Positions 53,444-63,425 of a stretch of DNA of 64,000 bases are shown here, in pieces. Each line of letters opens with the position of its first letter. Positions within the stretch are counted from its first letter, which is position 1. The position numbers were made by a program, and so were the translations under genes. Under the pieces are notes generated by a model. That model did no database searches and was not told the origin of the DNA. It saw nothing but the letters and a program-made list of their open reading frames with translations. Source of the stretch: Phytophthora hibernalis (taxonomy: Eukaryota; Oomycota; Peronosporomycetes; Peronosporales; Peronosporaceae); contig JAAKBF010000030.1 of NCBI GenBank assembly GCA_012656075.1, forward strand, positions 372,001 to 436,000, read 5' to 3'.

Positions 53444-54705
53444 GCTCTGGATTTTACTTTTGAGCTTAGCAACTAAGTTTCAAAGAGAGTGTTTAAAGAA
53501 AATGGATTGGAATTCGTCGTGCAAAATTCACGCCATTTTTGGATTGTATTGATTACCGGTAGGAGATTTAATACTGATAAGCTTACGAACGATACTCAAA
53601 TGACAGATACTATTTCTACAAACTGAGGAACGGATGTCATTTGGCTACAAATCATAGAAGTCGGAGATGCCGGCAGGGAAACTACATCCGAGCCTCACCC
53701 TTGAAAACCCTGAGAGCGGTGACACAACCCTAAGACGAGCAAGGTGTGACCCTGCTTGGTCCTGGGTTTAAGCCCGCGTGCTGCGCACACGGATCTTTAA
53801 ACCACAGGCGTTGTTTCGGCTTGCCGGGCGAGTTGGGATGCACCCCTCCTCAAATTTGTAGTAGAACAGGACCAACAAATAGCCCACATATAAAACTAAG
53901 TGAATTAGAGTTTGTAATAATAGTCACTTTCATACTCAAATGAAGGTGAAAAATAAGCTATACTTCGAAGTATTAAAATTTTTGGTGTACGGAGTGTTGA
54001 AGGAGTACTACATTTATCGATCTAGCATCACTTCGCTTCTAATTAAACGGTTGCTACTTGTAACTATGCCAATCATGCCTGTGTATGTACTCAAAGAAAC
54101 CCCTCCCAATGCGTGTAGCTTTCTTACCGTGTATTCATAGGCCACCGGGCGTAGTAATTTCCCTAAATTTTGTTAGCTCCAGGAAATGTTTCGTTTAAAT
54201 TACACGAGTAAGATTCCGCGACTGATGCGATTTAGATTTTGCACGTAGTTTTGCATGAAAGTGAGAAGATAAGTCGGCAATGCACGCATCATTCACGGAA
54301 AACTATTTGTGCAGTGCAGCTATCTTGGCCAACAAAATTTAGGGAAATATTACGCCCGGTGGTTTAGGAATGAGAAAATTACACGCATTGGGACGGGTTT
54401 CGTTTGAGTAAATACGCAGGCATGATTGGCGTAGCAACCGTTTAATTAGAAGCGAAGTGATGCTAGATCGATAAATGTAGGATTCCTTCACACTCCTTCA
54501 ACCAACATGTTGCTAATACATGTACTTCGAAGTACCGCTTTTTTCTCCTTCATTTGAGTATCGTTCCTATCAGTATCTCCTAATCAATACAATCCAAAAA
54601 TGGTGTACATGAATTTGAAATTTTGCACGACGAATTCCAATCCATTTTCTATAAACACTCACTTTGAAACTGAGTTTGTTGAGCTCAAAGTAAAATCCTG
54701 AGATT
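53444..54705. mobile_element. Fold-back element with long inverted arms
   Basis: The left arm (about 53444-54178, excluding an insertion at 53604-53931) and the right arm (about 54328-54705) are reverse complements. Shared words include TTGGATTGTATTGATTA, TACATTTATCGATCTAGCAT, CACTTCGCTTCTAATTAAAC and CTAAATTTTGTT(A/G)GC. The loop is about 150 bp. No coding capacity is evident. The left arm is interrupted by the SINE-sized insertion. Confidence 0.85.
53604..53931 (+). mobile_element. SINE-sized insertion (328 bp) with 12-bp target duplication
   Basis: ATACTCAAATGA occurs directly before (53592-53603) and at the end of the insertion (53932-53943), while the other arm of the fold-back element has it once. 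The insert contains a tRNA B-box-like stretch, CTGGGTTTAAGCCCGCG, near 53762. A related block (TAGGTTTACACCCGCATACT, then GCGCACACG) occurs near 55061, so the sequence is dispersed. Length, target duplication and B-box-like motif suggest a SINE; a clear 3' tail was not seen. Confidence 0.65.
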
Positions 54706-54709
54706 TACC

Positions 54710-56451
54710 GATATTCAACCGGTATACCGAGTTGTGTCATAAAGTCTTGCAAGTGTCCTTTCGGTTGGGTGCTAATTACAAACTTGTCAGATACCGAGGT
54801 TCAGTGCCGGTACGATACTACCTACAGCACTCGATCGTGTCTTCTTCCTCTATGCTACATGTACACCCTGCAGGTTGAGATAGCTAGCAGAAAGTTAGAT
54901 CTCTCTTTCGCTGTCAGGGATAAGTGTTACGGTACGTGTTCGTTGTTCCGTTGGCGCACTATTGGCGCGCAAGAGTGATGGTTACAAAACCACAGACTTC
55001 AACATGTTTGTTTACTTTCTTGTGCTCTAAACGTCGCCTTTTCAAAACTATCACTGCTAGGTCCTAGGTTTACACCCGCATACTGCGCACACGTATTAAT
55101 AGTCACTATCCCCAACAAGCCCCTGTCCCCATACTTGAACTTCGCGCAGACCCAAAAGCCTGTTGGCTCGCTGCGCTCGCTGGTGATACGACCTAAGCCA
55201 GCTACGGCTGCGCCTTCGCTTGACAGTAGCGCTTGGTCACTGTTAGTAAACACGCGGCCAAACGACTCACAGTATACTGAAACAATACCGGCATGACAGT
55301 GTACTACTATTTTTGATAAGAATGTATCAGTATTTGACGGATCTGGGTCTGGGTCTGGGTCTGGCCTGTATGCATGCGTAGCTTCGCTGTAATATATCCA
55401 TGGGGTCGGGGTCAGTCTGACCTGGCACCTTACCAGACCCACAAAATACCTGTTTAATAATCTACCCCAACAAGATGGGCAACCAAACTATCGATGGATG
55501 TAAAGATTGCGTTTCTTAGTGTGATCCTGCGCCGCAGGGCTCCCGATTAATGCATAAGTACATCACTAATGTACATTTATTTGCTCCCATAATGTATGGA
55601 AGCCACTTGGGGATGTACATACAATTATGTATGGCGAGAGGTTTTACAAATGCACTAGTAATGGGCGAATTTACCATTTTTCCAGTTGCCAACATAGGCG
55701 CGTGCTCTACGAAATCGACGCGGATGGTGCGGTTGCTGGCAGGATTCTTGCCAGCAACTAAGAAGAAGAGGACCGACCCGGCTAGAGCAGCACGCATCCA
55801 ACTGGATGAGAACTTGCTGTCGAAAGTATTCGCATACGCGTCGCCGCCTGTGCTTCGGCAAGTTTACTTTCACACGATAAACGATAGCTGGTCTGAGCGG
55901 AAGGAGGCGCCGATTTAATCTCGACGAATCAATCCCGCTCTTGACAAATTTTATCATCGCCGATAATCCACGATCCAACCGTTCTACTCCAGTGCACCAG
56001 CTTTGGTATTGCAGAAAACTAAAATCAATCATGGGCCTTCGAAACATTTGTATTGTGGATGATGTACTGTTCATACGAACTCTACCATTGGACTTTGTGG
56101 AACCAACATGTCCAGTCGGAGCCTGGCAAGCACTTTCACTTTGATCGGATAGGCCACATATTGCCGAAGCGCTGGCCAGATTTGTACTTAGAAGTACTAC
56201 AGTAGTATACTTACTATCCTTTGAAATTCAACGCAGCCTTGTGATCCATCCAGTATTTCTGGTAAACCAGACCCTCCGCACTGCCCGGACCTGGGTTTTT
56301 CAACCAGCTGTACACGATCTTCGGGCTTCTCTTTTCTCCAAGCCACTTGTCCAGGAGCTGGTTCTGAAGCGACCGACCGGTCTCCTTTGTTTCAAAGTGG
56401 GTTTTCCTTCAATGAGAATTTTCGACAGATCTTCGTCACCGTACTGTTTCC
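54710..56451. other. Spacer with repeat fragments, no gene supported
   Basis: Contains a partial second copy of the SINE-like block (about 55055-55100), a short GGTCTG triplet-like run near 55340-55365, and an open plus frame 55550-55918 whose last part reads RARIQLDENLLSKVFAYASP followed by VLRQVYFH. That frame looks natural but no family was recognised and it lies 550 bp from the effector stop, in convergent orientation. Confidence 0.35.
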
Positions 56452-58640
56452 TTAAAAGCCGATGAAATCCGTGTTGTGTCGTAGGTTCTCTGGCGGGTTC
56501 TTCTTCTTGAACTGGACTAAGAACAGCCGGAACGTTTTTGTCAAGAGTGGGTTGTCGAGCCGCATGTTGACTTCCTCGTGAAGTTTCAGTACGTCGTCGA
56601 AGACATCGTCGAGCGACAGTTTGCTATCTAGCCAGCCTTTAATCTGCGCATTCTGCAAATCACGCGCAGCATTCTTGGTAGTAGGCACCCCACTACCCTT
56701 GGACATCTCTATCATCTTTGCCACAGCCTTGCCGCCATAACGATCTGTTGCTTCTGAGATCGTCAACGAGGCGTCACGTTTCTTCTCAACGAGATCATCA
56801 ACATACTTGAGCCACGTTTTTTTATCCAGATCGTCGAGCACTTTAATTTTTTCATCCACAACATTTTTGAGCGCCCAGTTGTACTTCTTCATGTACGTTA
56901 TCATGAGCGTATCGGCGTTTCCATGCAACAGCTCGGAGACTTCTGCTGCGGGTTTCTTTTCTCGGGCCCATTTATTGAGTAACGAGAGCTGCAGGTCCGT
57001 TGCCACCTTTTCCGTACTGGGGACATTCTTTGCCGCGATGAGTGCCTGCGATAATGTGTCGTCGGTATATTTTACCAGTAGTGACTTGATCATATCTATT
57101 TTCTGGTCGGGGTACCTCTTGTTGAAATCAAACAAGTACCTGGTCCACATTTTAAACATTGGATCATCGAGAAAGTTGTCTGCATTCATGATCCATTCGG
57201 ACGGGTTTGCGCGAGTGATATGGCGACGACCAATGGCTTCATAAAACATGTCCGCCGGCGACATTTCTTTCTTCAAATACCACCGGAACTTCTCGGACAG
57301 TATCCATTTGGCCATGCCACTCATCTCGGGTATTTTCATTGCCTCCTCGACCACGTTTTCAACATTGAAATAACTGCGCATGGTAGTGTACACCGACGTT
57401 TCGTCTTGAGGATTCTTAGTGTTGAATTTCTGCAGGTATTTGACCCAAGTTTTTACCAAAGGACTCCCAAATACTTCAGGGAGAACCTGGTCGGCCTTGA
57501 TCTCATGGAGTCCTAGTATCGCGAACACATTTTTAGGGTGTTCGTTTTTGCTCTGTAAACGCTGAATCTGCTCGGCCTGCAATTTGGTGGCAATTTTTTC
57601 GTACTTCGGATCCTCTTGGCTTCTTGGAGTATTTTGAACAGAATACCGTCGCCGTACTGAGTCGCCGCCTTTGATACTAGCGATACTACCTCGTCGGTAT
57701 GCTTTGTGTTCCAATTGTCAAAATACTTGACCAAATCGGCGAAGTGAGAATTCATGAAAAGACCACTAGCAGTTTCGTCCGCACCAAATATCTTCAAGAC
57801 TTCATTCGGGGATTTCCCAACAGCCGACCAATGCTGAATTTGATCGGCTTGTAGTTTGGTCGCTAGGCGCTGGGTACTCCGGGTTTTCTTAGCTGCCTCC
57901 AGTATTTTGAACACAACTTCGTCATCATACCGACCGATTAAACTTGGAAGCATCGATACTGCCTCGTCAGTATGCTTTGTGCTCCAATCACCGAAATACT
58001 TGACCAATTCAGCAACAAGAGAGTCCGTAAAAACCACTCGCTGGCTTATCCGCACCAGCTATCTTAAAGACCTCAGTCGGAGGTTTCCCAATAGCCGTCC
58101 AATGGGCAATTAGTTCAGCTTGTATTCTCGCCGCTAGTTTCTGAGTATTTGCCCTTGAAGGCCACATCGCTGCGTCCAGTATTTTGAACAAAACCTCGTC
58201 ACCGACCTGACCCGTCAATGTAGGAATCGTCGACACCACCTTTCCGGACTGCGCACCCAAATCGTCTACATATTTGACCCAATCGACAAACTTGGGGTTG
58301 CCGATTAGTTCATCGGTTACCTTGAGTTGTAGTCGACCGAAGACTTCTTTCACGGGTTCACGATTTCTGAGCATGTCGGCGAGGTTTTGATTGAGGCCTT
58401 CGGCCGCAGCAAGGTTTTAGCCTTCTCAAGTAGGGAAGTGCCGATTCCTCGTTCATCAGCATCATCGCTGGCCGGTTCTTGAGTCCCCAAGAATCGCTGG
58501 TTTGGTAGTCTATCTTGGTCCTGTGTAATCGAACGAGCCGTCTTCACTAAGACAGAGGGTCCGATATTTGAGGCAGCCACTGCTGAAGTTGCTCCAACGA
58601 GTATCGTAAAACACATGAGCAATATCTGGCACTGCCGCAT
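56452..58640 (-). CDS. Secreted RxLR-type effector with tandem WY/LWY-like repeats, frame breaks in homopolymers
   Basis: A host-translocated virulence protein by architecture. The start at 58640 opens a signal peptide of about 22 residues (MRQCQILLMCFTILVGATSA), followed within 30 residues by RFLG in the RxLR position and an acidic patch ending DER as the dEER motif. The rest, about 650 residues, is a chain of helical modules of roughly 90 residues with recurring W, L and Y positions (for example LNKWAREKKPAAEVSELL and WLDSKLSLDDVFDDVLKLHE), as in LWY-repeat effectors. Three frame breaks, at the runs 58415-58418, 58029-58033 and 57594-57599, each correspond to one missing base. An initiator-like GCTCATCC lies at 58678-58671, about 35 bp upstream, which fits oomycete promoters. 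Whether it is intact or a pseudogene depends on those runs; the host target is unknown. Confidence 0.85.
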
Positions 58641-58669
58641 GCCCCAATTTTACTTGACAAACGTTTTCT

Positions 58670-58680
58670 TGGATGAGCGG
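58670..58680 (-). promoter_or_regulatory. Initiator-like element upstream of the effector
   Basis: Minus-strand CCGCTCATCCA resembles the oomycete initiator core (GCTCATT-Y-Y) except at the last positions. It lies about 35 bp before the start codon, the usual distance for short oomycete leaders. Confidence 0.35.
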
Positions 58681-58759
58681 AGTCGTGATCACGAGACAGC
58701 AACTTGTCAAGAGCCGAATTGCTTGGGAAAAATGTCCGTAGCGGTAAATCATCTCTGTA

Positions 58760-60164
58760 CGAGCGTGATCAAAGTAGTGGGATGTGTACGCGAGTGATCA
58801 AATGCGCCCGTAATCAGCGATATGTCTGAGTTTTCTGTTGTACCGGTACCGGTACAAGCATCTGAGCAGTTCTGAGGTCATGTTAATGACAAGGCTGTTT
58901 TATCGAAGAAGGGTGGGTTAATACCCCTGTAGAAGCAAAGTGAGTCGCGGGTCAACCCCTTCTTGAATAGTTTTTGGCAGCTGTATCCTTGGTACGAGTC
59001 TTTAGTGACAATGGCAAAGCGAGTTTGCAAAAACTGTAAGCTTATATAATACGTAACTGCAATACCGGCGAAGGCAATAATACATATTGTCAATTTTTTG
59101 GTCTTTGAATGGCGTTGGTTACGTAGTACTAATTCATTACAAAGGAGAAATCTGCGCGAGCTGGACCTTGGAATCAGGGGCTAATAGTAACCTCAAAATG
59201 GGATGCGAATATGTTCAAAATGATATCCAGTCTGACGGATGATATTTAAAATATGCACTAGATGTCCATCAACAGATTGCTGGTCTTTTACTGTGTTGCA
59301 AACACATTTTAAGACTCGCCCCACTGCAAGCAAAGCAAAGCAAAGGACGATGCATACAAGCAAAGCAAAGAACCACGTCCATAATAGGGGACTCAAACTT
59401 TACCAAGATTTTTATGCTTGAGGCCGGGCGAGCTACGGTAAGCGTCCATGGGAATGGGCGTCTGATGGCTGCACAAACGTGCCAACGGAAGGTCAGCAAC
59501 CTCAGCGCTTGACTTGCGAGAGACTCTCACAGCTCCGACGCGAAGCGGTGGATCAGAGTTGGTGTCTGCATCTGGGAAAGCAAAGCCCCGCAACTTCAAC
59601 ATCTGCAACATACGAATCCACCTGCAACATTCGTATCCACCTGCAACATACGTGATCGCCCAGCAACATAAGACGGTTATTTGACAGATAATAAACGCGT
59701 GCAACGTTACGCTACCCTATCTTGGCGAATCACATCACAGAATTGCGTGATAACCCTACATGCATATACTTTTCTTGTGGGTGTTTAGTGACATTTTAGT
59801 TTAAGAACGCTGCTAGTAAAAGAAAGCAAAGCCTCGCGGATGAAAACGTGAATATCATTAAACTCATACCCATGAGCGCCACCACGCCAAATTTCCTGTC
59901 CCAAGGCCTCGGTTTAGTGTCACACTGGATTGAAACAAAGCCACGCTACCACACCGAAGATAAAATTTGTGAAGCGAAAGGTACTAAAGCGAGGGGACGC
60001 GAAAACTCAACACGCAAGCCACCATAATGGGGCTACGCCCAATCATATTTTCCTTTTGAAATAGAATATTGATATCTACTACATATGTAGTACTAACGGA
60101 ATATATTCGAATAGGCATTGAATACAGTAACATTGAAATGTCACCCATGCGCAACATTGACTCG
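58760..60164. other. Spacer between effector and next gene
   Basis: Holds a fragment of the hAT-type MITE family (59049-59170, nearly identical to 36409-36574), a short AAGCAAAGC simple repeat near 59325-59365, and three to four copies of a 19-20 bp repeat (CACCTGCAACATACG-like) at about 59597-59665. No gene is supported. Confidence 0.45.
59049..59170. repeat. Fragment of the 36361-36796 MITE family
   Basis: Shares TACGTAACTGCAATAC, GGCAATAATACATATTG and ACGTAGTACTAATTCATTAC plus AAAGGAGAAATCTGCGCGAG with the MITE interior, in the same order, with a small deletion. Neither MITE terminus is present. Confidence 0.85.
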
Positions 60165-61010
60165 TCATTGGCACCCGGCTTCATGTTCGACGAACATGAA
60201 GTGCTGATGAGTACTTGCCATCAACGGTGTCGATAACCTTCCGCTTGTGCTTCTCGATCGTGCTCTTGAGTTTTTCAGGGGCGACTGGTAGCTTGTCGCC
60301 GGGGTTTGGTGATTGTCACTAGCGGATAAAGCTGACACCACGGAAGCGGTCGTTACGTTTGCTTCTACTTGCTTGTCGACTGCATCTTTGTCGCGCTGCT
60401 TCTTCGGACGCATCGCTTTTGGAGGGGGCGTGGGGAGCTCGGCAAGTCTGAATAGATTTTGTGGTTCGTTGACACGCAGCAGTGTGAGCAAAAGGTTCAC
60501 AAGTCCGTTGTTGAGTTGGGAGACGGCGGCTGCTGCAGGGACGAAGCGTTTGCCGCTGACGACCGTTGGTGTATGCGACCAGGATCACTTCTCAAAGCAT
60601 GCATGGCACCGTGTTGTCTTTGCTGAGCGATTTTGCTGCGTGCGGCACAGTTTGATCCAAGAAGCTCATTTGTACCGTGCCGTGGATTACATCATAGCGG
60701 CGAGCAATGGCCAGCAAACGGAAGCGATCTTTTGAGACTGTCCGCATCGTTGAGACAAACGTGTGCATGAGTGGCGATTGGCTGGCGTCGGCAAGTGTGA
60801 GTCGTTTGTTGGCGTTCGTGTTTGCTCCCAGAGTGCTTGTTTGGCGCGCGTCATAAAGGATGTTGACTGAGTGTAGAATGCGCATGCTGCAGGGCAATGT
60901 TCCAGTGTGCACGTGCTAGCTTGACGAAGGCGCGGAGCGAGGATGTGAGGAGGGCTGTCTGAACCGTTCAGTACATCATATGTAGGCTTGTATAGCTGTT
61001 TTGTATCAGC
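60165..61010 (-). CDS. Putative gene of unknown function
   Basis: Three minus-strand stretches read like one natural protein split by a frame change near 60865 and a probable intron near 60590-60510. The first (about 60980-60870) reads ALLTSSLRAFVKLARAHWNI. The second (60870-60592) reads SVNILYDARQTSTLGANTNA and VSTMRTVSKDRFRLLAIARR. The third (60500-60165) reads LLLTLLRVNEPQNLFRLAEL and KKQRDKDAVDKQVEANVTTA. The amino-acid mix and helical periodicity suggest a folded cytosolic or nuclear protein. It overlaps no known domain that I can name and is divergent from the SET gene. Confidence 0.4.
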
Positions 61011-61029
61011 GTATGAGATTTCGTTGATG

Positions 61030-61788
61030 GGGTTCGCGGCAGATGCGATTCGAGTGTGCTATTGAGGGCTGTCCGTGTGGCGATCGCTGCAGCAATCGTC
61101 AGTTGTAGGTAGGCGCGACGCTTCAGACTGCTGTGATTGATTGTGGTCGCAAAATCGTGGGCGCCATCGCGCTTGAAGATGTTGCCGAAGGGTGTCTCAT
61201 CGGCGAGTACGTCGGCGAGTTGTTGGGACGCCAAGACGCTCAGCTACGTTCTCAGGTAATTTGTGGATCGAATGCGTTTGCAGTTGTGAGAGTTATTCTA
61301 ACGCTGTGTTCTGTAGCTGTACCGCGACGCGAGGCATTCGTACAGGATGCAAATCAGCGCTAATGCATTCATCGATGCTAATCGAATTGGTGGTCGCATG
61401 CGGTTTGTAAACCATTCATACGACCCCAATTGCCAGGTTCAAAAATGGTGCGTTATTGGTCATGATCGTTGTGGTTTGTTCGCGATTCGACGTACGGCGG
61501 CCGGTGACGAGCTCACGTTTGATTACAAGTTCCATTCTATCGATGGCGAGGTGCGTCACTGCACCGATAGACAGTTGTAGGTCGTTTAACACCGTTCCAT
61601 GTGTTTCTCACAGCAGGGATTTGAGTGCCTGTGTGGGTCGCGATGCTGCCGAGGTGCGATCGGTGCGCAGCAACATGCTGAGGGTCAACTGCATTGTCCG
61701 CCACCAACAAAAAGCGATTTGTACAGCTCACTCTTGACGATCCATTTTGACAAGATTTACAAAACAAGTGAATTTCTACGTTTGAGAT
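61030..61788 (+). CDS. SET-domain histone methyltransferase (AWS-SET-postSET), partial model
   Basis: Transfers methyl groups from S-adenosylmethionine to histone lysines in the nucleus. Visible modules: an AWS Cys cluster (RFECAIEGCPCGDRCSNRQL, about 61036-61107); the SET start IVGAIALEDVAEGCLIGEYV with GEYVGE (61150-61215); an intron from about 61255 to 61317; LYRDARHSYRMQISANAFID; then the catalytic NHSYDPNCQ (61410-61435), FAIRRTAAGDELTFDY with the active-site Tyr (61480-61530), a second intron (about 61551-61617) and the postSET cluster ECLCGSRCCRGAIG (61626-61667). The AWS and postSET pairing is typical of H3K36-type enzymes (SETD2/NSD/ASH1 group). Only about 250 residues are visible, so upstream exons are missing or this is a small or truncated member. 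The AWS exon is followed at once by TAG, which must be spliced or is a break. Confidence 0.72.
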
Positions 61789-61789
61789 G

Positions 61790-62264
61790 AGCGACCCAGC
61801 GTTTTGTGTTGTCGCACTCTTCGGGTGTGCTTTAGTGGCAAGTGAGTCAGTGTGGTGGAGCGGGTTCTCAGAATTTGCGTTCTGGAGGGCTCGATCTACA
61901 CACAAAGCGCACTTCACACACTGTACGTTGCGTGCGGTGCGCTGAATTCCCGGGGTCTTGACTAACGTGATTTCGTCGGACGGGGTGTTCAAGCGTTCGA
62001 TGCTAGGGTCGTCTGCGTGGAAATCTTCACGCGAACGTCGAGTCTTGTAAGTCGAAGCGTCTCTCTTGTAGACGTGACTTCTTCTCCGTATAGGGTTGTT
62101 TTGCTTTGCCTTGGCTGTCGGGGTCGACGCGCTACTATTCCTTGGTCGTCTTGGTCGACGAGCTGCTATTCCTTGGTTGTCGTTGCCGACGAGTTGCTAT
62201 TCCTGCCCTTGCGGGACTTTGTTGCTATACCTGCCCTCGCGGGACTTGAGTTTAACGTGCCTTC
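61790..62264. other. Spacer with short tandem duplications
   Basis: At about 62110-62250, units of roughly 40 bp with GACGAGCTGCTATTCCTTGG and GCCCT(T/C)GCGGGACTT repeat two to three times. No gene is supported. The end abuts the candidate LTR. Confidence 0.4.
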
Positions 62265-62874
62265 CTGTCAGACACGGGTTGGGGGGGGTGAGACCACGGC
62301 GAGTCTCACTCGATCTACCGAAGAACGTATTGAACTTCACAGAAGCAGACGACGGAAACACTTAGTATCCAAAGAAGGTTGATTTGCCTTGATCTCTTGG
62401 TTGCTAATTCATGACTGACCTACAATTATCCTACACTCCGTGCTGACTACACCCACTTCGTGCGATCTTCGACTCACCTTTTATCCACACATCATCGGAT
62501 GACCGGCTGCCTTCCTTGCGTGCTTGTCCAACGCCACAATCTTGTTTACGCTCCCCGTGATGCGTTTGTTGAAGTTCGACGTTAAGTACGATCGTCGATC
62601 GATCGATCGATCGTTCTTCAGCACTCCGTATAAGTACGACTCCACTCGTGGGTACACTTTGTCATGTGCCCTGAAGGTCTCCCGACGGTGACTTATTCTC
62701 GACGTCGCATTCCATCCATCTTTTCCAACGCACTACATCATAGCCGCCCCATCAGCGTGAAGCGTACTCCCCAGGTAAGCTTCGTCGCTGATGTCCGATT
62801 CTCCATCCATCGTCCCCTCCTTCCCTTCCATCATCGCACGCGCTGATAACGTTAGGGTGCCTGTTCGTGCTTCA
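62265..62874 (+). repeat. Possible 5' LTR of a gypsy-type retrotransposon
   Basis: The block begins TGTCAGACACGGGTTGGGGG and ends near CTTCA, followed by TTTTGGTTCTGACAG, which could be a primer-binding site. It stands directly before gag-like coding sequence. It contains a short GATC simple repeat (about 62594-62613). No second LTR exists in the window, so the boundaries are a guess. Confidence 0.35.
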
Positions 62875-62909
62875 TTTTGGTTCTGACAGTCCTTCTCGCA
62901 TCCGCACCT

Positions 62910-63425
62910 TCATGTCCACCTCGGAGACCACTTCGTCGCCCTCTTCATGCTTGGCACCGACTTCCACCTCGCCACCGACTTCGTCGACCGCGACGACATC
63001 GCCTGACACTTCGTCTGCTAGTGCCGTAGCTGCTGTAGCGTCCACCCAGGGACTTCGCAGGAGTTGACGCCGTACTGTCGGGAGTGCGCTGCTGGCCGAC
63101 GACCCGCTTCTGCTCTGACTGTTGTACCTCGTGTATTTCCTGCTGACAATGCACCCCTCGACCCCGTTATGCTGAGCAATGTGTTGCAGCATTTGGCCGC
63201 CGAAAATTACTCACTCGTTGTTGCCAATTCCGACATGGAGGGCCGCAGTCGTCGAGCGTCTTTGCAGTCCGTCGGGCAGCAGCTAGTCAACGCCCAGTCC
63301 GCAACGGATGTTGCGTACCAGGATCTCGCTGCAGTGTTGCAGGCAGCCCAGGACCGAATCCGGGATCTGCGGGCCGAACTTCGTACCGCTCAACGGGTCT
63401 CCATTTCTTCGCCGGATGCGAATAT
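62910..63425 (+). pseudogene. Gypsy-type gag N-terminus, truncated
   Basis: After a Ser/Thr/Pro-rich start (MSTSETTSSPSSCLAPTSTS from 62911), the frame shifts near 63060 to MTPYCRECAAGRRPASALTV, VMLSNVLQHLAAENYSLVVA and a coiled coil, DLAAVLQAAQDRIRDLRAEL. This is the usual pattern of oomycete Ty3/gypsy gag N-termini. The gag frame is then lost at about 63420, where minus-strand transposase-like sequence starts. Capsid and zinc-knuckle parts are absent. Confidence 0.55.
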
